A DNA stretch of 9,232 nt from Bacteriovoracaceae bacterium (GCA_023151145.1 JAKLJM010000065.1:1-9232), one strand, 5' to 3'. Shown: positions 1 through 6,173, counted from the first letter of the stretch. Notes: a model not told the origin generated them from the letters alone. Translations and numbers: made by a program.

Positions 1-589
1 TCCAAGTACGATTACCGACATCAAAGAAATAGTCGTGGTCTATCAAGCTTCAGTGGATCCTGGAATAACAACGAATATGTTATATGGTGATTTAGTAGGA
101 TCTCTTAGTAGTGAACAAGTGATCTTTGATGATTTTGGTACAAATTTAGAAGGGGAATTGCGCCTAAGAAGTTTGACGAATGGAACGACTTATTATGCAT
201 TTTTAGGAGTTGTGGATAAATACTACTTAGCTCCAAAATTTAGTGCCCAAGCATCAGCAACACCACAAGCTATTGAGGAATTATTAAAGCAGCAAAATTG
301 TTTTTTCTTAACAGCTGGTTTTGGTGAAGACCATAAAGTGATCAGGGGCTTTAGGGCTTTTCGTGATCAGTTTCTACTAAAGACATTTTTAGGAAAAACC
401 TTTGTTACTTTATATTATAAAATTGCTCCACTTTATGCTCCAAGCATTTATAAAGTGGAGTACGTCCGTCACTATATTCGTCTTTGGTCTACATTCGTCT
501 ATGGTATACCTAAATATTTACCTTGGTTATTCTCGTTTTTTCTTGTTCTAATCTTAAGGAGAATTAAGCTTTCAATTTTTTCGCGTTAA
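1..589 (+). CDS. C-terminal part of a CFI-box-CTERM surface-type protein with FN3-like domain (5' partial)
   Basis: The reading frame is open to the left edge (frame starting at base 2), so the true start lies outside; the GTG at 35 is probably internal. About 195 residues are visible. Numbering from that GTG, residues ~1-75 are beta-rich and end in a pattern typical of the last strands of a fibronectin type III domain (LTNGTTYY, then a valine/aspartate strand and a PKFSA segment). From Cys89 comes a CFI-box-CTERM-like block: C-F-F-L-T-A-G-F-G, then FRAFRDQFL, a conserved Gly, FVTLYYK and A-P. A hydrophobic helix at ~161-176 follows, ending in a short basic tail. This layout resembles C-terminal sorting or anchoring regions: Cys motif, hydrophobic stretch, positive end. 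I infer an exported, envelope-associated protein; ligand and function are unknown. The domain identity is recognised by eye and is fairly secure; the anchoring role is inference. Confidence 0.75.
   Translation, partial: PSTITDIKEIVVVYQASVDPGITTNMLYGDLVGSLSSEQVIFDDFGTNLEGELRLRSLTNGTTYYAFLGVVDKYYLAPKFSAQASATPQAIEELLKQQNCFFLTAGFGEDHKVIRGFRAFRDQFLLKTFLGKTFVTLYYKIAPLYAPSIYKVEYVRHYIRLWSTFVYGIPKYLPWLFSFFLVLILRRIKLSIFSR
426..460. repeat. Perfect 11-bp inverted repeat inside the CFI-box gene
   Basis: CTCCACTTTAT at 426-436 is repeated as its exact reverse complement at 450-460, with 13 bases between. Within the loop GCT and AGC (437-439, 443-445) can add a short inner stem. It lies in coding sequence for the conserved part of the CFI-box region, so it may be fortuitous, but an 11-bp perfect stem is strong for this A/T-rich DNA. 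No T-run follows, so it is not an intrinsic terminator. Confidence 0.5.
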
Positions 590-600
590 GATATTATTAT
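569..600 (+). promoter_or_regulatory. Weak candidate promoter for the receiver gene
   Basis: Two overlapping TATTAT hexamers (592-597 and 595-600) resemble a -10 box. They lie just after the upstream stop codon and would start a transcript a few bases before the GAGGG ribosome site of the receiver gene. The possible -35 sequences (CTTTCA at 569-574 or TTCAAT at 571-576) match the sigma-70 consensus only 3 of 6. With no terminator between 589 and 624, co-transcription with the upstream gene is equally possible. Confidence 0.22.
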
Positions 601-623
601 TAGACGATAAAAAATGAGGGCGA

Positions 624-992
624 ATGATTTCGAAAAAGAACATTACAGTTTTAATCATCGACGACGAGCCAGATATTCTTGAACTTATGGAAGAAGAGTT
701 CCGCTATTGTGGATACAATACTCTTACGGCAATGAGTGGAAATGAAGCTGTGCAAGTTTTACAAAAAACACCAGTAGACATTGTGGTTTCAGATTATAAA
801 ATGCCTAACGGTAACGGAATGGTTGTGCTTGATTATGTGAATAAAATGAGTTCTCGACCGGATTTCTTTTTCGTTTCAGGTCAAGCCGACGTGAGTATTG
901 AAGATGCCCTGAAAGCTGGAGCCAAGAAATTTTTCACCAAGCCTTTTGATCTTGATGAGCTGATTCGCCAGATAGAGAGCACTGTAAAATAA
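624..992 (+). CDS. Single-domain response regulator (CheY-like receiver)
   Basis: This 122-residue protein is one complete receiver domain with no output domain. The acidic pocket D13-D14 is in the IIDDEPD motif. D57 in VVSDYKMP is the predicted phospho-acceptor, S85 stands at the conserved Thr/Ser switch position, and K106 followed by P107 is the invariant Lys-Pro. All residues needed for Mg2+-dependent phosphorylation are therefore present. It would act in the cytoplasm by binding a target protein or passing phosphate on, not by binding DNA itself. GAGGG at 616-620 lies just before the ATG. Its stop codon overlaps the ATG of the next gene by one base (TAATG), so the two products are probably made together. 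The family call is firm; the pathway cannot be read from the sequence. Confidence 0.95.
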   Translation: MISKKNITVLIIDDEPDILELMEEEFRYCGYNTLTAMSGNEAVQVLQKTPVDIVVSDYKMPNGNGMVVLDYVNKMSSRPDFFFVSGQADVSIEDALKAGAKKFFTKPFDLDELIRQIESTVK

Positions 993-1198
993 TGAACTCT
1001 AGTTTAAAGGAAGAACGTCCTAAAGATCGCATTCTTTTACACGACATATGTAATGAACTCTCAACCATTAAATTGGGACTTTATTTGTCTATGCAAAAAG
1101 AGAAGATTTCAGAAGCAGACAGATATCTCAAAGAATCTGAAAAAGCTGTTCAAAATATCGAGAACCTCATTCAGAAATACCGCGAAGAAATGGAATAA
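992..1198 (+). CDS. Isolated HisKA/DHp-like histidine phosphotransfer or phosphatase mini-protein
   Basis: The 68-residue product is predicted to be two long helices (about 12-35 and 40-67) with a short turn, the size and shape of a histidine-kinase dimerisation hairpin. The first helix carries LLHDICNELSTIKLGL. H17-D18-I-C-N21 matches the H-(E/D)-x-x-(N/T) H-box, in which His is phosphorylated, the acid assists transfer, and the Asn/Thr position supports phosphatase action. The usual Pro after the Asn is Glu here. There is no ATP-binding domain, so it cannot autophosphorylate. I infer that it dimerises and either shuttles phosphate to or from the receiver encoded just upstream, or dephosphorylates it. 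The TAATG junction implies translational coupling and a matched partner. A non-catalytic small helical protein is the alternative. A terminator follows directly. Confidence 0.7.
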   Translation: MNSSLKEERPKDRILLHDICNELSTIKLGLYLSMQKEKISEADRYLKESEKAVQNIENLIQKYREEME

Positions 1199-1227
1199 AA
1201 AAACCAAGCCGAAGCTTGGTTTTTTTT
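1199..1227. terminator. Bidirectional intrinsic terminator between convergent operons
   Basis: AACCAAGC (1202-1209), a four-base loop, and GCTTGGTT (1214-1221) make an 8-bp stem that the flanking A and T runs can extend. On the plus strand nine T follow or overlap the stem end (1220-1228). On the minus strand the A-run 1197-1203 reads as T. On the minus transcript the loop is TTCG closed by C-G, the well-known hyperstable tetraloop. It ends the receiver/DHp operon in one direction and the BolA-glutaredoxin operon in the other. The stem abuts both stop codons. Confidence 0.9.
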
Positions 1228-1589
1228 TAGTTTTTTAATAGATCTTTTAATTCACCTGATTGATGGAGTTCCATCACAATATCAGAACCACCGACCAGTT
1301 GACCTTTAATATAAAGTTGCGGGTAGGTAGGCCAATTTGAAAAAGTTTTAACACCTTCTCTAATTTCCATATCGCTTAAAATGTTGAATGTATTGTAGGC
1401 AACATTGTAGCTATCTAAGATTCGAGCAACGTTGGCAGAAAATCCACATTGTGGAGCTTGTGCAGTACCTTTCATGAAAAGAAAAATTGGAGCAGACTGA
1501 ACAAGAGATTTAATTCTCGTATTTAAGTCTTGAGATTTATCTTGTTCTTCGACGTTGTTTCCACCAATGATCTGAAATGGATTATTCAT
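1227..1589 (-). CDS. grxD: CGFS-type monothiol glutaredoxin (Grx4/GrxD family)
   Basis: The 120-residue protein shows the full class II monothiol glutaredoxin signature: K40-G at the glutathione site, C48-G-F-S, W86-P-T-Y-P-Q with the cis-proline, and the G100-G-S-D glutathione-binding loop. Proteins of this class bind a glutathione-ligated [2Fe-2S] cluster as a dimer, or as a heterodimer with BolA proteins, and hand clusters to client apoproteins in the cytoplasm; they are poor classical oxidoreductases. The N-terminus is about 18 residues longer than in E. coli GrxD, and no later Met precedes the fold, so this start is kept. GAGG at 1597-1600 is well spaced. It is the last gene of a three-gene minus-strand unit, 14 nt after the BolA-family gene, and ends at the terminator. 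The symbol follows the family, not a proven orthology. Confidence 0.95.
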   Translation of the reverse strand: MNNPFQIIGGNNVEEQDKSQDLNTRIKSLVQSAPIFLFMKGTAQAPQCGFSANVARILDSYNVAYNTFNILSDMEIREGVKTFSNWPTYPQLYIKGQLVGGSDIVMELHQSGELKDLLKN

Positions 1590-1603
1590 TTATCTTCCTC
1601 GCT

Positions 1604-1861
1604 TTATTTAATGTTGATACCCTGATTGAGGGCTTTTGTTTTAGTTAGTGTTTTTAATTGAACAGCATGGATTTCTTTTTTTAAACTATCTTTTAAAAGA
1701 TCCATGATGATTTGATGTTGTTGGATGAGCATTTTTCCTTCAAATGCATCGCTGACAATGAGAATTCCCAAATGATCTTTTGTGCCAGTTAAGTCTGTCA
1801 CTTCCACGTAAGCATCAGGTAATCCCTTTGTGATTAGGTCTTTTACAAATTGAAAATCCAT
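1604..1861 (-). CDS. BolA/IbaG-family protein
   Basis: At 85 residues this is the size of the short BolA/IbaG class. It shows the family core: GTKDHLGILIVSDAFEGK, followed by a QQHQ helix and IHAVQLKTLT. H65 matches the invariant C-terminal histidine used as a [2Fe-2S] ligand with monothiol glutaredoxin, and H30 in the variable loop is the candidate second ligand. BolA proteins form complexes with CGFS glutaredoxins and act in iron-sulfur trafficking or iron sensing; the partner is encoded 14 nt downstream. The C-terminus lacks the usual Pro/Trp segment after KTLT and ends in a short polar tail. AGGA lies five bases before the ATG and overlaps the stop of the upstream gene. Family assignment is firm; choice between BolA and IbaG subtypes is open. 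Confidence 0.9.
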   Translation of the reverse strand: MDFQFVKDLITKGLPDAYVEVTDLTGTKDHLGILIVSDAFEGKMLIQQHQIIMDLLKDSLKKEIHAVQLKTLTKTKALNQGINIK

Positions 1862-1868
1862 ATATGTC

Positions 1869-2282
1869 CTATTGAATAAAAGTGGTTATTGTTTCTTTTG
1901 GAGCAACGGCCCAAAAGCTAGTAATCAAAGTGAGAAGGCGCACGATATAGGTAATGTATCCCAATGTACGATGGCGCGGACGGATGTTGTTTTCATTTTT
2001 GAGCAGTTTTAATCCGCTATAAAGCATAAAGCCATACAAGAGAACTGAGGCTAGAGCTAGGGCCACATGAATATTGAGAATCATCGGATTTTTAAGTGCA
2101 TCAGAGGCTTTGCCTACTGCACTTCTGGTTAATTCAATTTGTAGGATTAATAAAATATCCCAAATCAATGCTCCGCCCATGAGTCTTACATGGAGAGTGC
2201 GTTTTTTTCTAAAAATTACACCTAGTGTAAGGAGAGAGAAAACTAAAAAAGATTGTAATTGAAAAATTTGGGCTGAAGTCAT
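1869..2282 (-). CDS. Four-helix integral membrane protein with three conserved-looking histidines
   Basis: The 137-residue product has four predicted membrane helices at about 5-24, 35-50, 67-90 and 107-127. Histidines occur at H31 (before LM at the helix 2 start), H72 (in NIHVALAL of helix 3) and H104 (RPRHRTLGY before helix 4). Charged residues D42, E50 and R53 sit in or near the membrane. The arrangement loosely recalls small haem- or metal-binding membrane proteins such as DUF420-like proteins, but I cannot name the family. It is the first gene of the unit with the BolA-family and glutaredoxin genes, only 7 nt ahead of the BolA start, so a link to iron, haem or redox handling at the membrane is plausible inference. 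The ribosome site is weak (GAG about 7 nt before ATG). Confidence 0.8.
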   Translation of the reverse strand: MTSAQIFQLQSFLVFSLLTLGVIFRKKRTLHVRLMGGALIWDILLILQIELTRSAVGKASDALKNPMILNIHVALALASVLLYGFMLYSGLKLLKNENNIRPRHRTLGYITYIVRLLTLITSFWAVAPKETITTFIQ

Positions 2283-2342
2283 AAATACTCATTTACAGTA
2301 AGTTTATTTAATATGTATTTGGCTTCCCACCTTAAAGGAAAA

Positions 2343-2354
2343 AAGGACAACTTT
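2343..2354 (+). repeat. Direct repeat copy 1 (AAGGACAACTTT)
   Basis: This 12-base sequence recurs exactly at 2483-2494, 140 bases downstream, where it contains the ribosome-binding site of the helicase gene. The first copy has no start codon at matching distance. It may be a duplicated leader remnant, a protein-binding site, or chance. Confidence 0.45.
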
Positions 2355-2482
2355 CAACTTTTTGGCACAATTAAACCGGACATTAGGCTTAGATTTTTCT
2401 CTGGCAATTCGTCTTATAGCGTCAAAGTAGTTTATAAATGCTTAATTAGAGAATTTTTGTTATCAATGATCTTCACACACAC

Positions 2483-2494
2483 AAGGACAACTTT
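2483..2494 (+). repeat. Direct repeat copy 2, containing the helicase ribosome-binding site
   Basis: Exact second copy of the 12-base sequence at 2343. Its AGGA (2484-2487) lies nine bases before the ATG at 2497 and is the probable Shine-Dalgarno sequence, which supports that start. Confidence 0.5.
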
Positions 2495-2496
2495 TT

Positions 2497-5418
2497 ATGG
2501 ACCAGTCACTTTTAGGGAATTGGGCAGTTATTGATATTGAGACCACTGGAATTGATGCCTTAAATGACGCCATCATTGATATTGGTTTTTTACAATTCGA
2601 AGGCACCAATCTTGTGAAGAAATATTCTTCACTGGTTCAGTATGAAGGAGAGCTTTCATATTTCATCCAAAAGCTGACGGGCCTTAATTCAAAAATGCTT
2701 AAAAAAGCACCTGCTTGGAAACAAGTTGAAAATGATGTGCAAGAACTTTATGGCTATCATCTGTTGGCGCATAATGCAGACTTCGAAAAAGGTTTTTTAG
2801 AAAAATCATTCACAAAAATTGAAAAGGGCAATGGCCCGATGTTTGATGGTAAAAGAGAGACCTATGAAGATTCCTTATTTTTTCTCTCCTTACTTTTTCC
2901 TCATCAAGGAAGTTTGAAATTAGATAATTTTATTCGCGAGTGGGGAATAAGGGAAAAAGAAGAGCACCGCGGATTAAGTGATTCGGTGGATTTGTTAAAA
3001 GTGATGATGGTGGCTACGGCTTTAGTGATAAAAGATCGTGAACTTTATTTTAATGTACAGGCCATTTTAAAAGAAAATAAATTAGATGATTTGTGGTTAT
3101 TTAAATGGCTTCAGTTATCACTCAATGATTTAACTCATCTTGCTCATCAGTTAGAATTTGATCTAGCCGTCCATGTCGAAAAAGCCAAGATGTCTAAAAT
3201 CTCAACGATCTATTTAGATGAAGAAGTTGAAAAAGATTATAAGAAACGTTTTTCACTAGAATTTTCAGGTCAAAATATTAAAGACATCATGAGAAATACT
3301 GAGTCTTTGAAAGAAATTTTTCCTCAATATATTTTTCGACAAAGCCAAGAGGAATTAGCGTTAAGAACCGGACAGGCTTTTAAAAATAAAATTCATACAT
3401 TGGTTCAAGCACCAACAGGAACCGGGAAAACGTTTGGGTATTTGATCCCCGGAGCTTTATTTGCTCATAGTGAAAAACAACAAGTTCTGGTCAGCACGGG
3501 AACAAAAACATTACAAAATCAAGCTTATGAAAAAGACGTACCAAAAATTCGAGAAATGTTAGGTCTTTCAAAAGATGAACTCAAAGTAAAAATGTTAGTC
3601 GGCTCTAGTAATCATCTTTGTGAATTATTATTTCGCCAAAAAGAAGCTGAAAATAGTTTATTTAAAACAGAAAATTTTGAAGAATGTTTTGCCTCGGCTT
3701 ATTATTCGATGCTGTTTTTTTACAACACCAGACTCCCGTTAGATAAAGCAATTACTCGATTACAATTGCCATTTTTGTTTTTAAAAAAATATGATCGTTT
3801 CCGTGAAATTGATCGTGAATCAGCTGTTGATTTTAGATCTTGTACGGGAAACTTATGTCCGTTCAAAAAAAATTGTACCTATTTGCAAGGCTTGCGAGAA
3901 GCCAAGGAAGCAGATGTTGTTATTGGTAATCATTCCTTGATGTTTTCATGGCCTAAAATTACTCCACGTCCTCAATATATCATTGTCGACGAGGCCCATA
4001 AGATTGAAGAAGAAGCCACTGATGCTTTTGGGATCGAGATCTCTCGCGAGCCCTTAAAGTCACTTGTGCGTACAATTCAAAGTGGACAAGCACTTGGATC
4101 CCTTTTTTATTTATTAGCACAAACGGAAGAAGAAGCGGGTAGTAGTACTGACGTTATTCATCAATTGCGTAGTGATTCAGAAACTCATTATCGACGAATC
4201 ATGGACCATTTGCCATTTTTAGAAGAAAAAACCGAGCTTTATTTTAAAAAAGCACCAAAATATTCTGAACTGTATTGGAATGAACTTCCGATGATTCAAC
4301 GTGATTTTCACTCAGACCCATTGGGGTTATCGATCCTGACTCACTTAGAAAGTCTGGCGTTTATTTTTCAAGGTTATGCTGATCTCTTAACTCCATACGC
4401 TGATCGTTTTGATGTAAAATCATTAAAAACAGAACAACAAATCACGGCCTATACACGTTTTGAAAGTTTTTACTCTCAAGCCCAAGATATGGCGATGGCT
4501 TTTGATTTTCTCATTAATCCTAAAGAAAATTTTTGTCGCTCAATGCGCTTTCACGCTGATGAGGGTTATGTCTTTTTATCTTCTCCAATCGATATTGGAA
4601 AAGTGTTACACGATTCTTTACTACAAACCAGTGCTTCTGTCGTTTATACTTCGGCCACTCTCGCCAATGGAAATGGGGATACCGGAGCAAAGGGAATTGA
4701 ATGGGCGACTGGTTATAGTTATTTAAATCCAGAGCGACGATTTAAAACAGGCTTTTATTTGCCACAATGTTTTGATTATAAAAATAAAACAAAAATCTTT
4801 CTTGTTGATGATGTTCCACCATTATACGAAGCGAGATTTGTTGAGACGACCCTAAAACCCATTATCAAACTCATTCGAGAATTAGGAGGAAGAACACTAC
4901 TTCTTTATTCTGCTAAGACTCGTTTTGAAACCGCTCGCGAAATTCTTTTAAAAGAATTTGAAGGTCATATCCCAGTTTTTATCCAAGGAATGGGCTCTGA
5001 TGTCGTGGAAGAGTTTAAAGTCAGCGGCAATGGAATTTTACTTGGGATGGAATCTTTTGGAGAAGGGATCGATATTCCAGGAAAGGCCCTACAATTTGTG
5101 TTCGTCGACAAAATTCCTGATATGCGCTTGGATCTCGTCATTCAAGAAAGAAGAAACTTTTTTGATACTCGCATCGGAAACGAATTCTCAGACTATTATT
5201 TGGCCCACCGAACCAGATCCCTTCATCAAAAATTAGGAAGACTTCTGCGTACAGAAAATGACTATGGCGGAGTGATCATCGTGGATAGTCGAGTGAAGCA
5301 ATGGAAAGGTAAAACGATGGAGAAGTTGGTAAAGCTCATGGAGCCTTATGATTTAAAACGTGCCAATTTAGAAGATGCTTGCACTGAAGTTTTAAAATTC
5401 GTACAAGAACACGAGTAA
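2497..5418 (+). CDS. dinG: DEDDh exonuclease fused to DinG/XPD-type Fe-S helicase
   Basis: This 973-residue protein joins two enzymes. Residues ~8-175 are a DnaQ/PolC-type 3'-5' exonuclease: D13 and E15 in VIDIETTG, D95 in AHNADFE, H157 and D162 in HRGLSD form a complete DEDDh active site. Residues ~275-970 are a superfamily 2 helicase: RQSQE Q-like motif (281-285), Walker A APTGTGKT (305-312), DEAH (498-501), TSATL (718-722), motif V around GMESFGEGIDIPG (850-862) and motif VI QKLGRLLR (911-918). C375, C449, C454 and C460 fit the XPD/DinG cluster pattern; the Cx4C and Cx5C spacings equal those of E. coli DinG. The helicase should unwind DNA 5'-3', aiding resolution of R-loops, G4 or replication conflicts; the nuclease may trim 3' ends. 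The gene stands alone. The symbol names the helicase family only. Confidence 0.95.
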   Translation: MDQSLLGNWAVIDIETTGIDALNDAIIDIGFLQFEGTNLVKKYSSLVQYEGELSYFIQKLTGLNSKMLKKAPAWKQVENDVQELYGYHLLAHNADFEKGFLEKSFTKIEKGNGPMFDGKRETYEDSLFFLSLLFPHQGSLKLDNFIREWGIREKEEHRGLSDSVDLLKVMMVATALVIKDRELYFNVQAILKENKLDDLWLFKWLQLSLNDLTHLAHQLEFDLAVHVEKAKMSKISTIYLDEEVEKDYKKRFSLEFSGQNIKDIMRNTESLKEIFPQYIFRQSQEELALRTGQAFKNKIHTLVQAPTGTGKTFGYLIPGALFAHSEKQQVLVSTGTKTLQNQAYEKDVPKIREMLGLSKDELKVKMLVGSSNHLCELLFRQKEAENSLFKTENFEECFASAYYSMLFFYNTRLPLDKAITRLQLPFLFLKKYDRFREIDRESAVDFRSCTGNLCPFKKNCTYLQGLREAKEADVVIGNHSLMFSWPKITPRPQYIIVDEAHKIEEEATDAFGIEISREPLKSLVRTIQSGQALGSLFYLLAQTEEEAGSSTDVIHQLRSDSETHYRRIMDHLPFLEEKTELYFKKAPKYSELYWNELPMIQRDFHSDPLGLSILTHLESLAFIFQGYADLLTPYADRFDVKSLKTEQQITAYTRFESFYSQAQDMAMAFDFLINPKENFCRSMRFHADEGYVFLSSPIDIGKVLHDSLLQTSASVVYTSATLANGNGDTGAKGIEWATGYSYLNPERRFKTGFYLPQCFDYKNKTKIFLVDDVPPLYEARFVETTLKPIIKLIRELGGRTLLLYSAKTRFETAREILLKEFEGHIPVFIQGMGSDVVEEFKVSGNGILLGMESFGEGIDIPGKALQFVFVDKIPDMRLDLVIQERRNFFDTRIGNEFSDYYLAHRTRSLHQKLGRLLRTENDYGGVIIVDSRVKQWKGKTMEKLVKLMEPYDLKRANLEDACTEVLKFVQEHE

Positions 5419-5420
5419 AC

Positions 5421-6158
5421 TTAATCGTCTTTATTGAGATTATTAAAGTATTTGATTTGAATTTTTGTTCCATCATCAGATCTAAGCATATAGGGAATAC
5501 CACCATGTTGACTTAAAAAGACTTTGATATGTGGTGGCTCTTTGACGTTTTTAAAATCGGCTTCGCCATCATAGAGCTTAAACTGAGTGGCTTGGACGTT
5601 TTGACCATCGATATTCATTTTTTCGGTTGTTAAATTTGCTCGTTCAACAATGACGTTTTTAAATTCAGGAGAGTCCTTAAAGTCCCATTGGTTAATGGTA
5701 GATAAGACGTTAAAAGAATTTTTTCCAGAAACATCCAATTTTTTAGATTTTAAAAAGAGCATTGATGTAGAGGCCTGTGGAGTGGCAATATGATAACGAG
5801 GAGCTGTGATGATTTCTTCTTCATGATGAAAGCCTTCGCTGTTATCAAAAGAATACAAGATATGATTTCGCTTGGTTACATATTTAAAAACTTCTTTAGC
5901 AAATTCTTTACCCATATTTTTTTCAATTGAGACGTAAGTGGGAATGAATTCTTTGTTCACCACGTATTCAACTTTAATTGACAACATTTCACCCGTCGCC
6001 ACCCGGGCCAGGGATTCGGCCACGGTAATATAGCTGTTTTCTTTCTTCTCAAAGTAAACGTCAAAGTTTTCCTCAGCATAGATATTATCGTTTCGATAAT
6101 AATTATAAGCACCACGAAAAATCTTATCACTTTTATTATAGTTTTTTGTTGTCCACAT
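5421..6158 (-). CDS. Uncharacterised soluble beta-rich protein
   Basis: I do not recognise this 245-residue family. There is no signal peptide, lipobox or membrane segment, and Cys is absent. The chain alternates short hydrophobic stretches with charged turns, as in all-beta proteins, for example IKVEYVV (61-67), IPTYVSIEK (72-80), SMLFLKSKKLDVSG (132-145), IKVFLSQHGGIPYML (211-225) and IQIKYFNNL (233-241). A weak similarity in feel to DUF3108-like beta proteins is not enough for a name. A tryptophan-rich start (MW) and YNYY precede the beta region. A TAA lies in frame just upstream (6168-6170), so ATG 6158 is the earliest start. No Shine-Dalgarno sequence precedes it, but an extended -10 box does, so the mRNA may be leaderless. 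It converges on the helicase with 2 nt between stops. Confidence 0.75.
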   Translation of the reverse strand: MWTTKNYNKSDKIFRGAYNYYRNDNIYAEENFDVYFEKKENSYITVAESLARVATGEMLSIKVEYVVNKEFIPTYVSIEKNMGKEFAKEVFKYVTKRNHILYSFDNSEGFHHEEEIITAPRYHIATPQASTSMLFLKSKKLDVSGKNSFNVLSTINQWDFKDSPEFKNVIVERANLTTEKMNIDGQNVQATQFKLYDGEADFKNVKEPPHIKVFLSQHGGIPYMLRSDDGTKIQIKYFNNLNKDD

Positions 6159-6164
6159 AAAGAG

Positions 6165-6173
6165 ATTTTATCA
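6165..6173 (-). promoter_or_regulatory. Extended -10 promoter placing transcription start at or next to the ATG of the 245-aa gene
   Basis: On the minus strand the bases read TGATAAAAT, i.e. the TGn extension plus TAAAAT (5 of 6 to TATAAT). Six bases separate it from the A of the ATG at 6158, the usual distance to a transcription start. No recognisable -35 is seen 17 bp upstream (CTTTTC), which is acceptable for extended -10 promoters. With no ribosome site present, a leaderless transcript is predicted. Confidence 0.4.

Larger units (their letters stand above)
2283..2496. other. 214-nt divergent intergenic region upstream of the BolA operon and the helicase gene
   Basis: This is the longest non-coding stretch. 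It must hold promoters for both directions, yet I find no convincing -35/-10 pair on either strand; several A/T-rich hexamers fit poorly. A TTTTTGGCAC at ~2358 has a sigma-54-like -24 look, but no GC follows at the required distance. A 73-codon plus-strand frame covering most of it (2313-2534) lacks a ribosome site and overlaps the helicase start out of frame, so it is not called. The helicase ribosome site AAGGA lies at 2483-2487. Confidence 0.6.

Noticed and set aside
1053..1238. 61-codon plus-strand frame overlapping the mini-DHp gene
   Set aside because: It lies out of frame within the DHp gene and runs through the terminator stem; no ribosome site.
2358..2380. Sigma-54-like promoter (TGGCAC) upstream of the helicase
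   Set aside because: The -24-like half is present but no GC-type -12 element follows at the required spacing.
2313..2534. 73-codon plus-strand frame across the divergent intergenic region
   Set aside because: No ribosome site, no domain-like composition, and it overlaps the well-supported helicase start in another frame.
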